Assembly (NCBI RefSeq): GCF_900547735.1
Contig: NZ_URHZ01000019.1
Location: 1 to 64,000, forward strand
DNA: 64,000 nt
Direction: 5' to 3'
Origin: an uncultured Clostridium sp.
GTDB lineage: Bacteria > Bacillota > Clostridia > Lachnospirales > Lachnospiraceae
The notes below the pieces were generated by a model. That model worked only from the letters and a program-made list of their open reading frames with translations. It searched no databases and had not been told where the DNA came from. The position numbers and the translations under genes were made by a program. This document shows, piece by piece, positions 60,041 to 64,000 of this stretch (position 1 is the first letter of the stretch; the number at the start of each line of letters is the position of its first letter).

Positions 60041-61177
60041 TCAGCGCGTGATTAGTGACCGGTCGATCTCTGCGCCGTAAAACTCCCTGTAAAATTCCGC
60101 GGCTTCTTCCTTAAATTCATCAAACGGATACAGCTCCTCATGAAGCGCCGACGACAGCCACATACAGCCGAGAATTCCTGACGGAACAGGAGAATCCCAT
60201 GCCTCAAAGGAGGACGGCATCTCATATACCTGTCCATTCTTCACCGCATTGACACCGGTGAGACGGCTGTCCTTCATCACATCTTCCTTCGTGTAGTCGG
60301 CCTCGGGAATCACCACGATCACATCCGGATTATAGGCAATCAACTGCTCATAGGAAATATCCGCCCAGCCGTTATCCTTCAAATCGGAGGCCGCATTCAC
60401 TCCTCCGGCCAGCTTAATCAGGCTGCTCTGGTACATCTGGGGCGTTGCGGCCCTCAGTATGCTGCTTGTACCGGCAATATATACACTCGGAACACTATCT
60501 TCCGTCTTCTTTTCTAAAGAGGCCTTCTCAAGGATGCCCGCCAGTTTTTCTTCCTTCTGCGCATACCAGCCGAGCAGTTTTTCCGCCTGCCCTTCCGTTC
60601 CCGTCAGGGCGGCAATCTCCCGGATTGTCTCCTTAAGGGCCTCCATGCTTTCCGGATTTACCACCAGTGTCCTGATATTCATTCCCTCCAGAATGTCTGC
60701 CTGTTCCGACAGTTTCTTTGGAAGAATGACGAGATCCGGTTCCAGTGCGGCACATCCCTCCAGGTCGAACTCCTTGGCGGTTCCCACGCTCGGAAGCTCT
60801 AAAAATTCAGGGGCCGCCATTTGATAGACAGGGCGGCTTGCCGCCTTGGCTTCAATTCCAACCATCCTGTCCTGCAGACCCAGGGCAATGCAGGCGGATG
60901 TCGTGATATAATAACCGCTCACAATCCTCTGTGCCGGTTCCCCTGCTCCGGTGCTGTCTTTACCTGTGGAACTGTCTTTATCCGTGATACCGTCTTTAGA
61001 CGCATCAGCCGGCGCCTCCGTGCTCCCTGCGGCTGTGGATTCGGATACCTCCGCCGCCTTTGGCGTCTCCGCTGCAGTTGTCCCGCCTGATGCCGCGCAG
61101 CCGGTAAACATTGCTGCCGCCATGATTACTGCCAGTACTGCTGATATACGCTTTTTCATACTTCTTAATTTTTCCAT
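60041..61177 (-). CDS. Metal-chelate ABC substrate-binding lipoprotein
   Basis: A 378-residue lipoprotein. The signal peptide ends in a lipobox MFTGC near residue 27. A Ser/Thr/Ala/Glu-rich linker to ~70 follows, then a class III (PF01497-type) binding fold: QRIVSGYYITTSACIALGL, ALEPDLVILPKK, LIKLAGGVNAASDL and LIAYNPDVIVV. ATG with a GGGGAG site. First gene of the transporter, 24 bases after the secreted MBL gene. Confidence 0.9.
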   Translation of the reverse strand: MEKLRSMKKRISAVLAVIMAAAMFTGCAASGGTTAAETPKAAEVSESTAAGSTEAPADASKDGITDKDSSTGKDSTGAGEPAQRIVSGYYITTSACIALGLQDRMVGIEAKAASRPVYQMAAPEFLELPSVGTAKEFDLEGCAALEPDLVILPKKLSEQADILEGMNIRTLVVNPESMEALKETIREIAALTGTEGQAEKLLGWYAQKEEKLAGILEKASLEKKTEDSVPSVYIAGTSSILRAATPQMYQSSLIKLAGGVNAASDLKDNGWADISYEQLIAYNPDVIVVIPEADYTKEDVMKDSRLTGVNAVKNGQVYEMPSSFEAWDSPVPSGILGCMWLSSALHEELYPFDEFKEEAAEFYREFYGAEIDRSLITR

Positions 61178-61201
61178 AATCGACTCCCCTATTGCAAGCT
61201 T

Positions 61202-62167
61202 TTATCTCAGAATCTGATCTCCGTCTTTTGCACAGAGATTGCGTTTAACGCCCAGAGCCTCCATCCATTTACGGACGGTCAGCGTCTTCCAGGGGCCCGC
61301 ATCCACCTCGCCGTTCTTCACGTTGTCCCAAAGCCAGTCGGGAGTCGGCCACAGACAGATTTCAGGTCTGATAACACGGTAGAGGTCCAGCTCCACACCG
61401 TCCTGTCCGTGATGGGCCATCTGTACAATATCCGCCTTCAAATCTTCCGGTTTATTCTTTTTCAGAAGGTTCTGGCCCGCATCCCAGCCCATATCGCCGA
61501 GGAAGAGGATTCTCTTGCCGTTTAAGTCCAGGCGGTATGCGACGGAGCTGTTGTTAAAGGTATTATGAAAACTCCGGAACGGCTTGTTCATGACATTGAT
61601 TGTCACTTCATCGACCTGGATCTGCTGCCCTTTATCAATGGACGGGTGCAGCTTCTCCGGCGCAATATTGTTAAAGGCCGCCAGCAGATTGTCCAGGTTG
61701 TCCATCCTGCCCATATGCTCGCCTCTCTCATAAAACTCTCTCTCTAAAAATGAATAGTAGATATTATCAATCTCGATCGGCATCGGCTGTGTATTCAGGA
61801 TTTCCGTCAGGGCGCCGATATGATCGCTGTGCGGGTGGGTAATCAGCCACGCCGAAACTCGGCCTCCCTTGGCCTGAATCGTCTCAATCAGATGAGGGGC
61901 ATCCTCTCTGAGGCCACCGTCCACTACTATCACGCTTCCCGCCTTGGTCTCTATTACACAGGACAGGTTCTGGCTCTGGGTTGCCGGTGCAAGCAGCGTA
62001 AGCTCCGCCCCTCCCAGGTATGTCTCTTCCGCCGCCACGTTATCCTGCACTGTGGCCGTCGGGATTGGGGGAATCACATCCGCATATACCGGAACCGTCA
62101 CGGTCATCGCCGCTGCCAGGTAAATGCCGGCTGCTCTTTTCACCCATCTATTTATCGCTTTTCTCAT
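61202..62167 (-). CDS. Secreted metallo-beta-lactamase-fold hydrolase
   Basis: A 321-residue exported protein. A Sec signal peptide (IYLAAAMTVTVPVYA-D, cleavage near residue 30) precedes an MBL-fold domain: VIVVDGGLRED, the dinuclear metal motif THPHSDHIGAL near residue 112, VAYRLDLNGKRILFLGDMGWDAG and VQMAHHGQDG. The fold resembles ComEC-type MBL domains, but substrate is unknown. AAAAAGGAGA ribosome site. It heads a long minus-strand run that continues directly into the metal ABC transporter and follows a structured leader. Confidence 0.82.
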   Translation of the reverse strand: MRKAINRWVKRAAGIYLAAAMTVTVPVYADVIPPIPTATVQDNVAAEETYLGGAELTLLAPATQSQNLSCVIETKAGSVIVVDGGLREDAPHLIETIQAKGGRVSAWLITHPHSDHIGALTEILNTQPMPIEIDNIYYSFLEREFYERGEHMGRMDNLDNLLAAFNNIAPEKLHPSIDKGQQIQVDEVTINVMNKPFRSFHNTFNNSSVAYRLDLNGKRILFLGDMGWDAGQNLLKKNKPEDLKADIVQMAHHGQDGVELDLYRVIRPEICLWPTPDWLWDNVKNGEVDAGPWKTLTVRKWMEALGVKRNLCAKDGDQILR

Positions 62168-62355
62168 CTTTGTGCTATCTCCTTTTTAATCGTAGAGGTA
62201 ACTTATTCAGTACCTTCATAATTACAGCTTCATGATGCTCAGAAACAGCAGAAAACGCTGCTTCGCGCTGGCTAAACTCGGGATTTTCATGCAAAAACGC
62301 ATGAAAACGCCTCACGGAATACTACCTTCTGAACAGTTACTCGTAAAGTTTCCTC
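62168..62355 (-). ncRNA. Candidate structured 5' leader of the MBL/metal-uptake run
   Basis: Between the promoter at 62361 and the ATG at 62167 lies a ~190-base leader that can close on itself. The outer arms 62329-62342 and 62195-62210 pair (TAACT and TTCAG blocks, with bulges). Inside is a perfect 9-bp hairpin TTTTCATGC/GCATGAAAA (62284-62292 with 62299-62307) and a CAGC/GCTG pairing. The outer stem ends directly before the AAGGAGA ribosome site. It matches no riboswitch I can recognise by sequence (no B12 box or Mn motif seen). Confidence 0.4.
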
Positions 62356-62360
62356 CCACG

Positions 62361-62389
62361 ATTATAACAGTTAGTCACCGCAAAGACAA
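62361..62389 (-). promoter_or_regulatory. Sigma-A promoter of the MBL/metal-uptake run
   Basis: On the minus strand TTGTCT, 17 bases, TATAAT. Just upstream AAATTCTGTCA occurs twice (62396-62406 and 62416-62426), exactly 20 bases apart, a possible activator site. Confidence 0.65.
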
Positions 62390-62455
62390 CTTAATAAATT
62401 CTGTCAATCCTTGAGAAATTCTGTCAGAGCTCTTGTTTATCCTCCACCTGAAGGT

Positions 62456-62524
62456 CAAAAAAGAAGAGCCGGCTCTGTCCCGCGGGTTGGTTTCATCTCC
62501 CCGGGGCAGCCCCTGCTCTTCTTC
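62456..62524 (-). terminator. Terminator after the M20 dipeptidase gene
   Basis: A 9-bp outer stem (62461-62469 with 62515-62523) encloses a G+C-rich region with smaller hairpins and is followed on the minus strand by a T run. Confidence 0.6.
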
Positions 62525-62565
62525 TATAATTATTGCGTTTTTCATTTGAGTGTTTTTCGGCTCGG

Positions 62566-63990
62566 CTACTTGCAGATTTCCGCAATGGCAAGTGCAAACA
62601 GTTCCGCGCTTTTAACCATATCATCAATAATCAGATACTCATCGGCTCCATGCATATGATAATCGATTCCCAGCTTCATGCATCCGAACGCAACGCCGTT
62701 TTCCAGGTGATGTGCGTACGTTCCTCCGCCGATCGCCATGCAGTATCCTTTTTCACCCATCACCTGCTCATAGCAGGATAACAGGGTCTGTACAAACGGT
62801 TTTTCGGCCGGTACGTGGTGAGGCGGCGTCATCCGGCTTTCCGGGTCAATCGTAATTCCGGCCGCACTGAGCCTTGCGCTCAGTACATCCAGCATATTTG
62901 CCTTCGTAGCGCAGATCGGGGCGCGGCAGTCTATCTTGCCCGTCAGTCCCGTTGTTCCGTATTCCACCATATTGGTGCCAAGAGTCAGCACGCCCGACAC
63001 TTCATCCTTCTGGGCAACGCCTGCTGCCTCTCCATAATAATCATTATGCGGGAAAATCCCGGAAAGGCCCTTTAAGGTCTTAATTCCCGTGCTTCCGGCA
63101 AGCGGAAGGCTCACAACGGCTTTAATCAGCCCTGTAACCGCATTATTACCGTCCCAGGGTGTGGAGGCATGGGTACTGATTCCCGTTGCACGGATTACAT
63201 ATCTTCCCTCGGCCCCTGCCGGTGAGTTTTCCTCAGGGGCTACGGCAAACTGGATCCCCGTCTCTTCACCCGCTTTTTTGCAGATATCCCTGATAACCGT
63301 TTCCGCAAGTCCTTCAACAATGGCTTCCGCACGGTTTGGAACCACATTTCCTGCCGTTCCTCCTTTCAGGGAGACGAGTCTCGGATGAGCGGTGTCTTCC
63401 TCCCACTCGGCGCTGTACTTTGTATAAAGACCGCCTTTTTCAATATTAATCAGCGGATACTCGGCATCCGGTGAAAATGAGCAGGGCGCTTCATTAAATT
63501 TACTGTAATAGTATGCAGTATCCCGGCAGGCGGTCTCTTCATCCGCTCCCAGAACCAGACGTACATTTTTAGTCAGCGGAATTCCCAAATCCTTTACCGC
63601 TTTCATTGCGTACAATGCCGCAATGGCCGGTCCCTTGTCATCCGAAGAACCGCGGCCGTACAGGCGTCCGTCCCTAATAACCGGCACGAACGGATCCGTA
63701 ACGGTCCATCCGTCCCCGGCGGGCACTACGTCGAGATGCGCCAGAATATCAAGCTCTGTCGGGGCGTCGTTCAGATCGATCACCGCCACTTTATTTTCCA
63801 GCACCTCGGCTTTCATTCCCAGCTCTTTTCCAAGCATCTGGGCGAACGCCAGAACTCTGGCGTTCTCTTCCCCGAAGGGCATGCCCGGCTGTTCCGGCCC
63901 GTTGACACTGGGAATTCGGATGGCAGCCATAATATCGTTAAGCATTTCCTGCTTATGGACTTCAAAATATTCTTTAATTTTCTGATGCAT
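62566..63990 (-). CDS. M20 family dipeptidase (PepV/Sapep-like)
   Basis: A 474-residue di-zinc dipeptidase. Seen: IPSVNGPEQPGMPFGE at the start, ILAHLDVVPAGDGW near residue 88, LYGRGSSDDKGPAIAALYAMK near 115, LGADEETACRD near 150, FSPDAEYPLINIEKG, and the late YAHHLENGVAFG with a metal His. A GAGGG ribosome site lies upstream of the ATG near the window edge. A separate transcription unit from the MBL gene because a terminator and a promoter lie between them. Confidence 0.9.
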   Translation of the reverse strand: MHQKIKEYFEVHKQEMLNDIMAAIRIPSVNGPEQPGMPFGEENARVLAFAQMLGKELGMKAEVLENKVAVIDLNDAPTELDILAHLDVVPAGDGWTVTDPFVPVIRDGRLYGRGSSDDKGPAIAALYAMKAVKDLGIPLTKNVRLVLGADEETACRDTAYYYSKFNEAPCSFSPDAEYPLINIEKGGLYTKYSAEWEEDTAHPRLVSLKGGTAGNVVPNRAEAIVEGLAETVIRDICKKAGEETGIQFAVAPEENSPAGAEGRYVIRATGISTHASTPWDGNNAVTGLIKAVVSLPLAGSTGIKTLKGLSGIFPHNDYYGEAAGVAQKDEVSGVLTLGTNMVEYGTTGLTGKIDCRAPICATKANMLDVLSARLSAAGITIDPESRMTPPHHVPAEKPFVQTLLSCYEQVMGEKGYCMAIGGGTYAHHLENGVAFGCMKLGIDYHMHGADEYLIIDDMVKSAELFALAIAEICK

Positions 63991-64000
63991 AATTTCCCTC

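Noticed and set aside
62168..62355. Cobalamin or manganese riboswitch in the MBL leader
   Set aside because: No B12 box or yybP-ykoY core is visible.

Overview
The window reads as a chromosomal segment of a roughly 50% G+C anaerobic clostridium, most likely a gut Lachnospiraceae (Clostridium symbiosum / Enterocloster-like). This rests on gene content and clostridial families: a RicT/PSP1 gene beside holB, DUF2508, DUF6382-FHA and DUF5702 proteins in a Firmicutes-type Tad locus, a rubredoxin-flavin reductase fusion, strong AGGAGG ribosome sites and many GTG/TTG starts. The species is inference. I recognised no rRNA, tRNA, CRISPR array, insertion sequence or phage gene.

Layout. 1-4240: an octamer repeat at the edge, a regulator, and a DcuC-type carrier with an M20 peptidase. 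4260-10281 (minus): methyltransferase, an M29 aminopeptidase/oligopeptide-binding lipoprotein pair, a membrane protein, and MTA/SAH nucleosidase. 10757-17866: TSCPD protein, rubredoxin-flavin reductase, then a LysR gene divergent from an M20 amidohydrolase / PHP-DUF3604 / NhaC antiporter operon. 18362-28730 (minus): a catabolic operon (ygeX, ygeY, hydantoinase, NCS1 permease, D-aminoacylase) with a consensus sigma-54 promoter and three near-identical upstream activator sites; the probable sigma-54 activator gene lies further upstream, followed by GNAT and DUF6933 genes. 28957-33205: DUF4367 membrane protein, secreted protein, a stand-alone MurG, an ECF-like sigma factor, HIT protein and rhomboid protease. 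33303-44369 (minus): a complete Tad/Flp pilus locus with two prepilin peptidases. 44750-49659 (plus): ArsR regulator, DUF2508, a GH13 enzyme, glgB and superoxide dismutase. 49661-62167 (minus): a long run with rsmI, trmN6-like, ricT, holB, a guanylate kinase-like gene, an Orn/Lys/Arg decarboxylase-like gene, a propeller membrane protein, a FecCD-type metal ABC transporter and a secreted metallo-beta-lactamase-fold protein. The last has its own promoter and a long, apparently structured leader. 62566-63990: an M20 dipeptidase.

Together the accessory half is about scavenging amides, ureides, acylated amino acids and peptides: four M20 enzymes, one M29 aminopeptidase, a D-aminoacylase and a hydantoinase, each with its own carrier or regulator nearby. 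The strongest unusual signals are the sigma-54 ureide operon, which resembles the gut purine-degradation cluster but lacks its hydroxylase genes here; a 19-bp tandem array that fills the gap between ygeX and ygeY; the structured leader before the MBL/metal-uptake run; and several oddities in the Tad locus (two peptidases, Cys-motif TadE-like protein, Tyr-rich repeat FHA protein, tadB without a canonical start).
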